Assembly: GCA_003252375.1 (NCBI GenBank)
Contig: QKEJ01000195.1
Span: 1-55,875 of the forward strand
Source of the DNA: Halodesulfovibrio sp.
Lineage (GTDB): Bacteria > Desulfobacterota > Desulfovibrionia > Desulfovibrionales > Desulfovibrionaceae
Reading direction: 5' to 3'
DNA: 55,875 bases
Shown: in pieces, positions 28,275-39,789 of the stretch
Layout of the letters: each line of letters opens with the position of its first letter
Position numbering within the stretch: position 1 is the first letter of the stretch
Position numbers and translations under genes: made by a program
The notes under the pieces: generated by a model
Told to the model about the DNA's origin: nothing
Databases searched by the model: none
Seen by the model: only the letters and a program-made list of their open reading frames with translations

Positions 28275-28949
28275 ATGGGCATTTTTACCCGTTTTCAGGA
28301 TATCATCGCATCCAACGTCAATTCCATGCTGGACAAGGCGGAGAACCCCGAGAAGATGATCCGCATGATGATCCGTGAGATGGAGGAGACCCTTGTGGAG
28401 CTGAAGGCCAACTGCGCCAGTACCATGGCGGAGTGCAAGCGTCTTCGCCGCGAGCGGGATTACGTGCTGGATGCCATTGCCAAGTGGGACCAGCGGGCCG
28501 AACTTGCCATGGCCAAGGGGCGTGAGGATCTGGCGCGCGAGGCCCTTATTGAAAAGCATCGGGATTCGGAGCGCGCAGAGGCGCTGGGACGGGAGCTTGC
28601 CGGTTGCGAGGCGCTTGTGGCGCAGGCGCAGGATGATCTTGGTGTGCTGGAGTCCAAGCTCAAGGCCACCAAGGAAAAGCAGGGACTGCTCGTGCAGCGG
28701 CAGAATCATGCCGTGGTGCGCAAGCAGGCCCGCATGGATGCCGTCCGGGCCGAGGGCTACGATGCGGTGCGCCGATTCGAGGAGCTGGAGCAGCGAGTCG
28801 AGCGCATGGAGGCGGATGCCGATGTGGCCGGGATTCCCGCACGCGGCAATTCGCTGGAGAGCCGGTTTGCGGAGATGGAGTCTTCCGATCAGGTTGAGCA
28901 GGAACTGGCCGCACTGCGCGCCCGCCTTGCAAAGCCCGGCGATGCATAA
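28275..28949 (+). CDS. pspA: phage shock protein A
   Basis: MGIFTRFQDIIASNVNSMLDKAENPEKMIRMMIREMEETLVELK. Confidence 0.96.
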   Translation: MGIFTRFQDIIASNVNSMLDKAENPEKMIRMMIREMEETLVELKANCASTMAECKRLRRERDYVLDAIAKWDQRAELAMAKGREDLAREALIEKHRDSERAEALGRELAGCEALVAQAQDDLGVLESKLKATKEKQGLLVQRQNHAVVRKQARMDAVRAEGYDAVRRFEELEQRVERMEADADVAGIPARGNSLESRFAEMESSDQVEQELAALRARLAKPGDA

Positions 28950-29036
28950 GGTTGGCCTTGTCCCTGCGGGACTGGTGCGGTAAGAAGATAGCAGGCAGGA
29001 TTCGGCAGGTCAGCAATGCATACATTCGGAGCGAGC

Positions 29037-29258
29037 ATGTCTCACGGTCATTTTTTTCTCTTCTGGCTCATCATCCCAACCCTGTGCGTGTTTCTCGTGT
29101 TCAAGCTGCTGCGTGACAGGCGGCGACCCGAGGACGAGCCACAGGCCACGGATGAAGCCCGCATGATACAGGAAATGTACCGTTCGCTTTCGCGCATGGA
29201 AGAACGCATCGAGGTGCTGGAATCCCTGCTGGCGGAAGAAGGACGAAAGGACGGGTAG
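29037..29258 (+). CDS. pspB: PspB-like small membrane protein (alternative start 29016)
   Basis: N-terminal TM segment FFLFWLIIPTLCVFLVFKLL followed by coiled-coil MYRSLSRMEERIEVLESLL; between pspA and pspC. Confidence 0.8.
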   Translation: MSHGHFFLFWLIIPTLCVFLVFKLLRDRRRPEDEPQATDEARMIQEMYRSLSRMEERIEVLESLLAEEGRKDG

Positions 29259-29262
29259 CGGC

Positions 29263-29709
29263 ATGCGCAGGCATTTTCATTGTGGCCGGAATGAGACCGG
29301 CTGGGGCGGACAGCGGGAGAACCATGGCGGCTATGCCGGTCGGCGACCCCTGTACCGTGCCCGGGACGGAAGGGTCATGGGCGTTTGCAAAGGGCTTGCG
29401 CGGCATTTTGACCTTCGGGTGCGCTATGTGCGTCTGGCCTTCATCCTCGCCGCGATTTTTTCCGGATTCTGGCCTGTGGCCGCCGTCTATGTGCTTCTCG
29501 GGCTGGTCCTGAAGCCCGAGCCGGTGCTTGCACCGTGCAACGAGGAAGAGAGCAGCTTCTATTCCACCTATGTGGGCTCGCGCAGCGATGCGCTGCGCCG
29601 TCTGCGGGACCGGTTCGCTTCGGTTGAGAGCCGCATCCGGCGCATGGAGGATGTGGTGACCAGCCGGGGCTTCGACTGGGAGCGCCGCTTCCGCGACGGG
29701 GCGCGCTGA
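29263..29709 (+). CDS. pspC: PspC-domain protein
   Basis: LYRARDGRVMGVCKGLARHFDLRVRYVRLAFILAAIFSGFWPVAAVYVLLGLVLKPEP. Confidence 0.92.
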   Translation: MRRHFHCGRNETGWGGQRENHGGYAGRRPLYRARDGRVMGVCKGLARHFDLRVRYVRLAFILAAIFSGFWPVAAVYVLLGLVLKPEPVLAPCNEEESSFYSTYVGSRSDALRRLRDRFASVESRIRRMEDVVTSRGFDWERRFRDGAR

Positions 29710-29747
29710 TTCCGCCGTCTTCCCGACTTGCCAAGACAGAACGTTGC

Positions 29748-29778
29748 GGGCCCCGCTCCATTTGGAGCGGGGCCCTTT
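29748..29778 (+). terminator. intrinsic terminator after psp operon
   Basis: GGGCCCCGCTCC-ATTT-GGAGCGGGGCCC-TTT perfect 12-bp stem. Confidence 0.85.
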
Positions 29779-29806
29779 GCTGTTTGGCAGATGGGAAAGG
29801 CTGCGG

Positions 29807-31408
29807 CTACAGATGCATCAGCTGACGGAGCTGTTCGCGCTGTTCCCAGAATTTGTGGAAGAATTTTACATCATTGCCGAGGATATTCCCCAGCTGGATG
29901 AGGTTAATGTCCTGGGTGAATCCCTTGCCCGTGTTCTGGTGGTGAACGCAGGCGACATGGCCGCAATACATGATCGCGTAGCCCTTCAGGGCCAGTTCGA
30001 AATCGTGTGCGATGTCATCCATCTGTGTGGGGGAAAAGCGGAGGTCAAATGTGGGGCAATCCTGAAGCGCCTGCCGGCGGAACACATGGCAGCACCCCAT
30101 GACGTTGGCCGTCGGTCTGATGCAGTCGTACAGACCCGTGTCGTGCTTGACGGGCGGGGTATCAAGACTGATCCGGATAAGGTCGTCCCGGACAACCGTC
30201 GGCGTCCGGTACAGGTACTGGTAGCGTTTTGAAGGCCCCGGATGGAGCACCTTGCAGCCCGCAACGCCCGCCTTGGGATTCGCCTCCAGAACCGTAAGCA
30301 GGCTGGCCAGCCAGTGGTCGTCCACATCCACGTCGTCGTCCAGAAAGGCCGTATAGTCGGCTTCGCCGGTCTCCGGCAGGGCAACAAGCCAGTTGCGCGC
30401 GGCAGGAGCGCCGATGTTGATCGGCAGGGAGATGATCTCAAGCGTGTTCCGGAAAAGCTCGTTTTTGATCTGCGAAACCCTTTCCAGCGAATCGTCGGTG
30501 CAGCCGTTGAGCAGCACCCGGATGCGGGCATTTCCAATGCTGGTCTTGCCAAGACTGCGCAGCGTGTTTTCCAGAAAATCCGCCTTGTTCCATGAATAGA
30601 GATAGATATTCACGGTCCGGCTTTCCAGAAGGCTCATGTCCGGCACGAACGGTGTGGCAAGGGATTCGAGACGATAGCGAACGGGGGTCTGCCTGGGGTT
30701 GAGCTTCAGGGATCGCATGTACAGGGTGGACGCCGCGGAGCGGTCGCCCTGTGCGGCAAACGCCTCTGCCGCAAGGTTGAGCGCCTGGGGGCCCGCTAGG
30801 CTCTGGTCCAGCTGGCTCCACATGGAGATCGCTGTCTCGTGACTTCCCAGCATGGCATGATGCATGAAAAGCGACATGTCCCAGAACGGCCGCAATTTGG
30901 GAATGCACTTGAACCCGGACAGCCAGTCTCCGGGAAGTCTGCAGGCATCAAGATCACTGCGGAGCAGGCTGCTTGCAGCCCAGACGCAGGCGGGCATCTC
31001 CTTCAGGGCCTGCAGGGCCAATCTGTCACCCTGCCGGGATTGATTGGCGACGAAGTGGCTCTCGGCCCTCTTCTTCAGATCCTGAGACGGGGCGACCCGC
31101 TGGAGCAGTGCCAGACGGACTTTCAGCGCATCACTCGGCGTGATGCTGTCAAGAATATGGAGCAGGGATTCGTCAAGGGGGGAGATCTGCAGGGCCACTT
31201 CCGTGCAGTACCGCACTACGGAAATCGCCCTGGGGTGGCCGGAAATGTCATCCGCGGCCAGAAGGCGGTTTATGTAGACAATGGCTGCAATGTCATCGAG
31301 GTTGAAGTTGTTGATATAATTTTTGAAATGGTCACAGACCTCATCAATCGTCAGGTAGGCCAGCTCGCTTTGAATCCCCGTATCAAGCCACGCAAATGGT
31401 GATGCCAT
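29807..31408 (-). CDS. glycosyltransferase family 2 with N-terminal helical/TPR-like extension
   Basis: VNIYLYSWNKADFLENTLRSLG; LLNGCTDDS; INIGAPAARNWL; FLDDDVDVDDHWL. Confidence 0.85.
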   Translation of the reverse strand: MASPFAWLDTGIQSELAYLTIDEVCDHFKNYINNFNLDDIAAIVYINRLLAADDISGHPRAISVVRYCTEVALQISPLDESLLHILDSITPSDALKVRLALLQRVAPSQDLKKRAESHFVANQSRQGDRLALQALKEMPACVWAASSLLRSDLDACRLPGDWLSGFKCIPKLRPFWDMSLFMHHAMLGSHETAISMWSQLDQSLAGPQALNLAAEAFAAQGDRSAASTLYMRSLKLNPRQTPVRYRLESLATPFVPDMSLLESRTVNIYLYSWNKADFLENTLRSLGKTSIGNARIRVLLNGCTDDSLERVSQIKNELFRNTLEIISLPINIGAPAARNWLVALPETGEADYTAFLDDDVDVDDHWLASLLTVLEANPKAGVAGCKVLHPGPSKRYQYLYRTPTVVRDDLIRISLDTPPVKHDTGLYDCIRPTANVMGCCHVFRRQALQDCPTFDLRFSPTQMDDIAHDFELALKGYAIMYCGHVACVHHQNTGKGFTQDINLIQLGNILGNDVKFFHKFWEQREQLRQLMHL

Positions 31409-31568
31409 TGGAACCTCCTTACGGTCGGTCAATGGTTCCCCCGTGCTTTCAAAAGGCGCAGCGCCGGTAGTCTATGACGGTAAAATGTGCAGCACGCCGA
31501 ATACAGCAAATTCTATGCCTGAGGCGTGATACTGCATGGAGCGGCGTATGTTGCCGTGGAGGGAGGGG

Positions 31569-33320
31569 TTAGAGGAAGCTGTCTTCCCTGTATTCCAGCA
31601 CGTTGTCCTGCGGGATGGCCCTGAGGAGGAAGTCGAACCGCCGGAACAGTCCCTCGGTGACCAGCACGACGGCATCACCCCGCAGGTGGTTCGCGTAGAG
31701 CTGGTTGAACGGGGTGGACGCCCCGTTGTCGGCCCCGGAAAAGGGCGAGACCACGGGCTGGAGCTTGAAGGACCATCTTGGATGCGTCTTCTGCAGCCGT
31801 TCGGCGCAGGCTTCAACCTCTTCCGGGCAGCACAGGACGTTGACCGGGCCAAGCCGCGCCGCACTGTAGAGCCGGGTGACCTTGATGGCTCGCCTGGTTT
31901 CTGCAAGCCAGACCTCGAGCAGCCCCCGGGTGAAGAAGAAGTGCTCCTCGGATGTTCCTATGCCCGGATTGTCCAGATTGATCGTTCTGGTTGTGCCGAA
32001 CAGCGGGTAGGTGTCTTCCGGGCGCGAGGAGGGATCGGTGTGCGCAGCAAACCGCAGGGTCTGCGTGAGCGTCTTTTCCCGAAGATCGAGCTTGGCCCGC
32101 AGGGTGCCGTAGTGGATTTCTTCCTCCAGATGGGCCATGGCATCCAGGCGCTTCTGGAATCGGGGGCGGTTGAAGTCCGGCAGCGTTTCGAAATGGGATT
32201 CGGGGGTGGCCGGGAACAGGTCGCGCGGCAGGATGCCGGTGTCCGTGAGGTTGAAGAACCGGGTGCCCGTACTCTGCGCCACATCCTGTGCAAAAAGGTC
32301 CGCCTCGAAGGCAGTGGCGTAGTACTGCATGGTGGTTGTTGTGGCACAGCCCTTGCGGTCCTTCAGGAGGAACTCTCCATGATTGATGCGCAGGATGTCC
32401 GGAACCGTCGGGGAGGTTTCGGGAAGGGAGCAGGCTCCTTCCGCATTGTAGTATCGCCCGTCCCTGCAGGGGAAGGAAAGGTCGGCACCGGCAAGATGCA
32501 TCTCCTTCAGCTGCAGGATTTCGGCAATGCCGATGCACAGCAGCAGGGAACTGAGCCAAGACTCCTTGGGCCGGAACGGGTTGCGCAGGATCGTCGTGTC
32601 AAAGCTTTCCACGAAGAACGTGCGCCGGAACCGGTGCGCCACGCGTGAAATATTGGTGAGGGACAGGGCCAGCAGATAGGTGCTTTCGAATTGCCGGGCC
32701 GGAAAGAGCTGTTCCTGCATGCAGTGGGTATCCAGCTGGATGACCAGATCCGGTTCCACTCCCTCGTCCAGTACGAACTGGAGCGTGCGCGAGATGCAGA
32801 TGATGATGGCCTTGGCGGAAATCGCCTTCAGCTTGCCCCGCAAGGCATTGAGCGAGGGGCCGGGAATGACGATGATGGCCGGGAAGCCTTTGCCTGCCCC
32901 CTGCGCCTTGTCCACGATGGGGCAGGAGAGATGCAGGGGGAGGTTGCGCAGCTTGTTGATTTCCGTGGGCGGGTCTTCTGGATGGACCTCCCGGATGCCC
33001 AGTTCATCGGGAATCTTGGTGGAGATGAGCGGCATCTGGATGAATTTGACGAACCAGTAGGCCAGATAGCGTTGCAGCAGCTCCACAATCTCGGCATTTG
33101 CGGCATGGGTGGCGGAATCGATGTACACGGCCACGCCGGATCCCAGATTGCGGGGATTGAGCCCGTTGAACTGCTTGATGGCGTCCAGACTTGGTCTCTC
33201 TATGACAAGAGACTGCCCTTCAGTCAGCTGTACATCGTCCGGCAGGGGACCGAGGGAAATGATGAATCGTGATTCCGGGCAGCCATTGAGTGAATCAACA
33301 TATGTCTCGAAATACGGCAT
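31569..33320 (-). CDS. DUF115/MptE-like, Maf-type flagellin glycosyltransferase candidate
   Basis: PAIIVIPGPSLNALRGKLKAISAKAIIICISRTLQFVLDEGVEPDLVIQLDTH; LHLAGADLSF-like segment MHLAGADLSFPCRDGRYY. Confidence 0.78.
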   Translation of the reverse strand: MPYFETYVDSLNGCPESRFIISLGPLPDDVQLTEGQSLVIERPSLDAIKQFNGLNPRNLGSGVAVYIDSATHAANAEIVELLQRYLAYWFVKFIQMPLISTKIPDELGIREVHPEDPPTEINKLRNLPLHLSCPIVDKAQGAGKGFPAIIVIPGPSLNALRGKLKAISAKAIIICISRTLQFVLDEGVEPDLVIQLDTHCMQEQLFPARQFESTYLLALSLTNISRVAHRFRRTFFVESFDTTILRNPFRPKESWLSSLLLCIGIAEILQLKEMHLAGADLSFPCRDGRYYNAEGACSLPETSPTVPDILRINHGEFLLKDRKGCATTTTMQYYATAFEADLFAQDVAQSTGTRFFNLTDTGILPRDLFPATPESHFETLPDFNRPRFQKRLDAMAHLEEEIHYGTLRAKLDLREKTLTQTLRFAAHTDPSSRPEDTYPLFGTTRTINLDNPGIGTSEEHFFFTRGLLEVWLAETRRAIKVTRLYSAARLGPVNVLCCPEEVEACAERLQKTHPRWSFKLQPVVSPFSGADNGASTPFNQLYANHLRGDAVVLVTEGLFRRFDFLLRAIPQDNVLEYREDSFL

Positions 33321-33392
33321 CGGAGATTGTTCTTCCTGTATGAGCGGAGTTGCGGAGCGAATCTGCGTTTCCTTGTGGCATAAAAGAGGAGC

Positions 33393-34211
33393 CTAGTCCA
33401 ATGTACGTGCCGGAACGCTGGTCGACCGTGCAATATGATGCTTTTCCAGTATGGCGGCGTGCACGCCCTTCTGCCTGATCTGCGCGATGCCCCTGTTGAG
33501 GATGTTGCACAGAATTTCACCACGGGGAGTGGGGGCAAAGGCCATGTGCAGGGTGTTGGATTCGAAGGGCGGTTCCATGAGCACCAGTTCGTCCCGCGTG
33601 GCCTTCGGCATTCCTTCCAGCATCCGTTCCAGGGTCTCCCGGGTGTCCAGCATGATGTCTATGCGACCGGAAAGAAGCTTTTGATAATTCCGTTGCTCGT
33701 CGGGGGCCTCTTCCACGAGGGCGATACCCCGTTTGGTGAGCTTTGCGGCGTAGGTGGAGTTCTTGACCGTGCCGATGCGCCAGCCGATGAGGTCGTCGAG
33801 GGAGGCATAGGGGATGTCGAGCGAACGCAGGCGCGCGAAAATGGTATCCACGGTCAGCAGGGGGGTGCTGAGATGATAGCGGTGCTTGTTGCGTTCCGAA
33901 TCATGCACGGCAAGCAGACCGTCCGCCTCGCCGGACTCCAGCATGCTGACCGCCCGGGGCCACGGAACCACCGAGAAACGGGTGGCAATGTTGCTCAGGC
34001 TGAAGGCGATGTCCGTCATTTCGGCCAGTGCCCCGCCTGCGGGCAGGTCCCGGGAGGTGTACGGACGCCATTCGGCCATGACGATATGCAGGGTCTGCTG
34101 TGCCGCTGCCGTGCGGGGGGCGCCCGGCAGCAGGAGGAGCATTCCGAGAACAAGGAGCAGGCACGACCGGAGCCGTGAATGCCCGCGCATGGAGGGCAGG
34201 GAGGGCGACAT
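33393..34211 (-). CDS. family-3-like periplasmic solute-binding protein
   Basis: signal peptide LRSCLLLVLGMLLLLPGAPRTAAAQ; VMAEWRPYTSRDLPAGGALAEMTDIAFS; LIGWRIGTVKNSTYA. Confidence 0.8.
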   Translation of the reverse strand: MSPSLPSMRGHSRLRSCLLLVLGMLLLLPGAPRTAAAQQTLHIVMAEWRPYTSRDLPAGGALAEMTDIAFSLSNIATRFSVVPWPRAVSMLESGEADGLLAVHDSERNKHRYHLSTPLLTVDTIFARLRSLDIPYASLDDLIGWRIGTVKNSTYAAKLTKRGIALVEEAPDEQRNYQKLLSGRIDIMLDTRETLERMLEGMPKATRDELVLMEPPFESNTLHMAFAPTPRGEILCNILNRGIAQIRQKGVHAAILEKHHIARSTSVPARTLD

Positions 34212-34213
34212 GG

Positions 34214-34861
34214 CTATTCCGTGATGATGTTGAAGCGAAGCATCTCGTCCCGGGTCAGGATGTGCTGCTGCCCCTTGGGGGCGGCCGTCAGGGAGAACCA
34301 GTAGAAATCTTCGGGAATGCCGTGCTCCCGGTACCATTTCAGATACCCGAAGTGCAGGCTGTTGTGGCGGGGCAGGTCCACACCGTAGTGTGCGCCGTCA
34401 AACCACGAGCCGACGGCCAGCTGCGCCCCTTCCTCCACGGTCCGCTTCCAGCCTGCGATGAAGAAATCGATCGCCCCGGGGGAGACGAATCCATTGGCGG
34501 GCACGTGGGTCGCCAGATGGTATTCGGAAAGCATGCGCGAGGCCTCGCGCATTTCGCGGTATCCCGATGAGCCGGTGGCCTGCACCAGCGAGATCTCGTG
34601 CACATCGAAATTTTCCGACATGATGTCAAGGAGGGCGGAGGAGGTGTCCCGGTCGATCATGCCGCGCATCTCCGCTGTTTCCCCGTGCACCGTAAAGGTG
34701 GCGGAGTCGTCGTTCAAAAGACCGGAACCACTGCCCATGCAGCCGGAAAGCAGCAGGGCCGTCAGTGTGCAGAGGGTCAGCATGGCCCGTCTGCAGGGAA
34801 GGGACAGAGAAGGACGGATAACAGCGTATGGGGGCACGAAACTCTCCTGATTGATGGTCAT
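34214..34861 (-). CDS. lipoprotein with ClpP/COG3904-like domain
   Basis: lipobox LTALLLSGC; THVPANGFVSPGAIDFFIAGWKRTVEEGAQLAVGSW resembles ClpP-fold periplasmic proteins. Confidence 0.6.
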   Translation of the reverse strand: MTINQESFVPPYAVIRPSLSLPCRRAMLTLCTLTALLLSGCMGSGSGLLNDDSATFTVHGETAEMRGMIDRDTSSALLDIMSENFDVHEISLVQATGSSGYREMREASRMLSEYHLATHVPANGFVSPGAIDFFIAGWKRTVEEGAQLAVGSWFDGAHYGVDLPRHNSLHFGYLKWYREHGIPEDFYWFSLTAAPKGQQHILTRDEMLRFNIITE

Positions 34862-34940
34862 ATGCTTACGCCGGGGCGGAATATAGCCCAGACGCACGGA
34901 AAGGCCAACCCTGGCAACACGAATGTCACTGTCGGAATGC

Positions 34941-34975
34941 AAAAAAGCGCCACCCCGTTCGGGATGGCGCTTGCA
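34941..34975 (-). terminator. intrinsic terminator of leu operon
   Basis: minus-strand AAGCGCCATCCCGAACGGGGTGGCGCTTTTTT directly after leuB stop. Confidence 0.85.
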
Positions 34976-34991
34976 AGCGGAGGGAGAGCGG

Positions 34992-36065
34992 CTAGATGCG
35001 TTCGGCAACAAGGTTGCCCATGGTGTTGCAACCCACGAGGCTCTTGCCTTCTTCCATGATGTCGCCGGTACGGTAACCTTCCTGCAGAACCTTCTGCACG
35101 GCGGTTTCGATGACTTCCGCTTCCTTGGACAGGTCAAAGGCGTAGCGCAGCATCATGGCGATGGACAGGATGGTGGCCAGCGGGTTGGCCTTGTTCTGTC
35201 CTGCGATGTCGGGCGCGGAGCCGTGGATGGGCTCGTACAGGCCAGGCCCGGAGGCGCCCAGGGAGGCGGAGGGCAGCATGCCGATGGAGCCGGTGATGAC
35301 GGCGGCTTCGTCGGAGAGGATGTCGCCGAACAGGTTGCCGGTGACGATCACGTCAAACTGGTTGGGGTTGCGCACCAGCTGCATGGCGGCGTTGTCCACG
35401 TACATGTGGGAAAGCTCAACCTCGGGATATTCCTTGGCCACTTCTTCCACCACTTCGCGCCACAGACGGGAAACTTCCAGCACGTTGGCCTTGTCCACCG
35501 AGCAGAGACGCTTTTCGCGCTTCATGGCGGCCTCGAAGGCCAGGCGGGCGATGCGGCGCACTTCTTCCTCGTCGTAGACCATGGTGTTGAAGGCGGCGCG
35601 CTTGCCGTCGCGCACGTCGCGGCCCACGGGCTGGCCGAAGTAGATGCCGCCGGTCAGTTCGCGCACCACCATCACGTCAATGCCGTCCTGCACGATGTCG
35701 GGGCGCAGGAAGCAGGCCTTGGACAGCTCGGGGAAGAGCTTGGCGGGACGCAGGTTGGCAAACAGGCCGAGGGCCTTGCGGATGCCCAGCAGGCCCTTCT
35801 CGGGGCGCTGGTCGCCGGGCAGGGTGTCCCACTTGGGACCGCCCACGGCGCCCAGCAGCACGGCGTCGGCAGCCTTGCACTTGGCCACGGTTTCGTCGGG
35901 CAGTGGGTTCTTGGTGGCGTCGATGGCAACACCGCCGATCAGGGCTTCGGTGTATTCCACGGTGTGGCCGAACTTGTCCGCGACCTTGTCCAGGACCATT
36001 ACCGCCTGTTCCACGATCTCGGGGCCGATGCCGTCTCCGGGCATCAGGCAGATCTTCATCTTCAT
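34992..36065 (-). CDS. leuB: 3-isopropylmalate dehydrogenase
   Basis: [72 protein letters not shown]. Confidence 0.97.
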   Translation of the reverse strand: MKMKICLMPGDGIGPEIVEQAVMVLDKVADKFGHTVEYTEALIGGVAIDATKNPLPDETVAKCKAADAVLLGAVGGPKWDTLPGDQRPEKGLLGIRKALGLFANLRPAKLFPELSKACFLRPDIVQDGIDVMVVRELTGGIYFGQPVGRDVRDGKRAAFNTMVYDEEEVRRIARLAFEAAMKREKRLCSVDKANVLEVSRLWREVVEEVAKEYPEVELSHMYVDNAAMQLVRNPNQFDVIVTGNLFGDILSDEAAVITGSIGMLPSASLGASGPGLYEPIHGSAPDIAGQNKANPLATILSIAMMLRYAFDLSKEAEVIETAVQKVLQEGYRTGDIMEEGKSLVGCNTMGNLVAERI

Positions 36066-36108
36066 GGCTGACTCCAGCTATGGGTAGCTTTCAGTATGTA
36101 TGGTTCTG

Positions 36109-36135
36109 TTTCCGGCAGGCCGTGCCCGCCGGAAA
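36109..36135. repeat. intercistronic inverted repeat between leuD and leuB
   Basis: TTTCCGGCaGGCCGTGCCcGCCGGAAA. Confidence 0.7.
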
Positions 36136-36167
36136 CGTGTGTGGCAATCCTACACCCGGCCGGCGGC

Positions 36168-36662
36168 CTAGGCGTTCAGCTTTTCCCTGACGTAGGGAAT
36201 GAGGCCGCCCTTGTCGAGGAACTCGCGCATGAAGGTGGGCAGCGGCGGATAGGTGATCTCCGTGCCGGTGGTCTTGTTGGTGATCACGCCCTTTTCCACG
36301 TCGATGCTGATCTCGTCGCGGTCGCTGATCTTGGCGATGTCGTCGCCGATCTCGATGAGCAGCAGCCCCATGTTGAAGCTGTTGCGGTAGAAGATGCGGG
36401 CGAACGAGTGTGCGACCACCACGGGAATGCCCGCTCCCAGAATGGAGATGGGGGCGTGCTCGCGGGAGGAGCCGCAGCCGAAGTTTTCGCCGCCGACCAT
36501 GATGTCGCCTTCCTTGACGCGCTTCACCCAGCCTGCTTCCAGGCCTTCCATGCAGTTGGCACCCAGTTCCTTGGTGTCCGTGGTAACCAGGAAGCGGGCG
36601 GGGATGATGGCATCGGTATCGATATGGTCACCCACCTTGTGGGCGGTACCCTGATAGCTCAT
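36168..36662 (-). CDS. leuD: 3-isopropylmalate dehydratase small subunit
   Basis: [60 protein letters not shown]. Confidence 0.96.
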   Translation of the reverse strand: MSYQGTAHKVGDHIDTDAIIPARFLVTTDTKELGANCMEGLEAGWVKRVKEGDIMVGGENFGCGSSREHAPISILGAGIPVVVAHSFARIFYRNSFNMGLLLIEIGDDIAKISDRDEISIDVEKGVITNKTTGTEITYPPLPTFMREFLDKGGLIPYVREKLNA

Positions 36663-36678
36663 GTCAGAATCTCCTGTT

Positions 36679-36707
36679 ATCCGGCGGCCGTCATGCGGCG
36701 GCCGGAT
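36679..36707. repeat. intercistronic inverted repeat between leuC and leuD
   Basis: ATCCGGCgGCCGTCATGCGGCgGCCGGAT. Confidence 0.7.
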
Positions 36708-36736
36708 GCGAATATGGATATACGGTTCGTGGCCTT

Positions 36737-37993
36737 CTACAGTGCGCGCGGGTCGGCGATTTCGCCGGCAATGGCGGATGCCGCAGCCACGCAGGGGCTG
36801 GAGAGGTACACTTCCGATTCAAGGCTGCCCATGCGGCCTCTGAAGTTGCGGTTGGTGGTGGCGATGGCCACTTCACCGTCCGCGAGGATGCCCATGTGGC
36901 CGCCGAGGCAGGGGCCGCAGGTGGCCGGGCCGACAATGCAGCCGGCGTCCATGAAGGTCTCGATGAGGCCTTCCTTCAGCGCCTGCTTCCAGATGCCGGG
37001 GGTGGCGGGCAGCACGATGGCGCGCACATGCTTGGCCACCTTGCGTCCCTTGAGGATGGCGGCGGCTTCGCGAAGGTCGCTGATGCGGCCGTTGGTGCAG
37101 GAGCCCACCACAACCTGGTTGACGCGCACGTTGCGGACGTCTTCCACGGGCTTCACGTTTTCGGGCAGGTGCGGGCAGGCGATCTGCGGGGACATGCCGG
37201 AAACGTCGAAGGTGACCACGCGTTCGTACACGGCCCCCTCGTCGGCAACCATCAGCTCGTCCTTGCGGCCGCGTTCGGCGGTATAGGCAATGGTCTTGGC
37301 GTCCACGGGGAAGAGGCCGCACTTGCCGCCTGCTTCAATGGCCATGTTGGCGATGCACATGCGGCCTTCCACATCCAGTGCATCCACAACGGGGCCGGCG
37401 AATTCCAGCGCCTTGTACAGGGCGCCGGCGACACCGATTTCGCCGATGAGCTTGAGGATGAGGTCCTTGGCGCCCACGTATGCGGGCAGGGTGCCGTTGT
37501 AGACCACCTTGATGGTCGGGGGCACCTTGAACCACGTGCTGCCCAGCGCCATGGCGCCGGCAACGTCGGTGGAGCCGAGGCCGGTGGCGAAGGCGCCCAG
37601 GCCGCCGTATGTACAGGTGTGGGAGTCTGCACCCACCACGATGTCGCCGGGGCCCACGAGGCCGAGCTCGGGCAGCAGGGCGTGTTCCACGCCGCAGTCG
37701 CCGCCTTCGTAGTAATGGGTGATGTCCTGTTCCGCCGCGAACTCGCGTACGCCCTTCACCTGAATGGCGGACTCGATGTCCTTCTGCGGGGTGAAATGAT
37801 CCATGACGAGCGCCACGCGATCCTTGTCAAACACCTTCGTTGCGCCCATGGCGCGGAAGGACTTGATGGCAAGGGGTGCGGTGATGTCGTTGGCCAGTGC
37901 CAGCGAGACGTTGCACTGGACGATCTGTCCTGCCTCGGTGATCTGCTGGTCGGTGTGTTTCTGCAGAACCTTCTGCACGAGGGTATGAGCCAT
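36737..37993 (-). CDS. leuC: 3-isopropylmalate dehydratase large subunit
   Basis: [72 protein letters not shown]. Confidence 0.96.
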   Translation of the reverse strand: MAHTLVQKVLQKHTDQQITEAGQIVQCNVSLALANDITAPLAIKSFRAMGATKVFDKDRVALVMDHFTPQKDIESAIQVKGVREFAAEQDITHYYEGGDCGVEHALLPELGLVGPGDIVVGADSHTCTYGGLGAFATGLGSTDVAGAMALGSTWFKVPPTIKVVYNGTLPAYVGAKDLILKLIGEIGVAGALYKALEFAGPVVDALDVEGRMCIANMAIEAGGKCGLFPVDAKTIAYTAERGRKDELMVADEGAVYERVVTFDVSGMSPQIACPHLPENVKPVEDVRNVRVNQVVVGSCTNGRISDLREAAAILKGRKVAKHVRAIVLPATPGIWKQALKEGLIETFMDAGCIVGPATCGPCLGGHMGILADGEVAIATTNRNFRGRMGSLESEVYLSSPCVAAASAIAGEIADPRAL

Positions 37994-39517
<1,524 letters not shown>

Positions 39518-39590
39518 GTTCTGTGCTCCTTGTTTCAGCGGCTGGCGCCGCGCCTGTTGTTTCGTTGCTGAATGCGTACGTGCAATGGTT

Positions 39591-39626
39591 CTGACCGCAT
39601 GTACCGGTTATGCCGGTGGTGGTCAG
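39591..39626 (-). promoter_or_regulatory. nested hairpin in leuA leader overlapping the leader ORF stop
   Basis: CTGACC...[ACCGG-CATAA-CCGGT]...GGTCAG on minus strand. Confidence 0.5.
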
Positions 39627-39709
39627 GATAGTCGCAGGTTCGCAAACTGCCGCACGAATGACAGGTGGTGCAGGTGTCTGATGTCGATATGAACGACTGC
39701 GTGTGCCAT
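39623..39709 (-). CDS. candidate 28-aa leader peptide upstream of leuA (MAHAVVHIDIRHLHHLSFVRQFANLRLS)
   Basis: ATG preceded by GGAG at 8-nt spacing; Leu codons include a CTA in CTG-CGA-CTA-TCC-TGA; lies between a TATACT -10-like box and leuA. Confidence 0.45.
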   Translation of the reverse strand: MAHAVVHIDIRHLHHLSFVRQFANLRLS

Positions 39710-39789
39710 GAGGTCTGCTCCTATGGCCTTGTGCGGACTCTGTTCCGCGTTCCGGTGGTGCTCCGTATGGTGACCCTATGGGCCGACGG

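Noticed and set aside
33393-34337. Longer N-terminal start for the solute-binding protein (34337)
   Set aside because: The upstream extension overlaps the lipoprotein gene and would bury the signal peptide; the start at 34211 gives a normal signal sequence.
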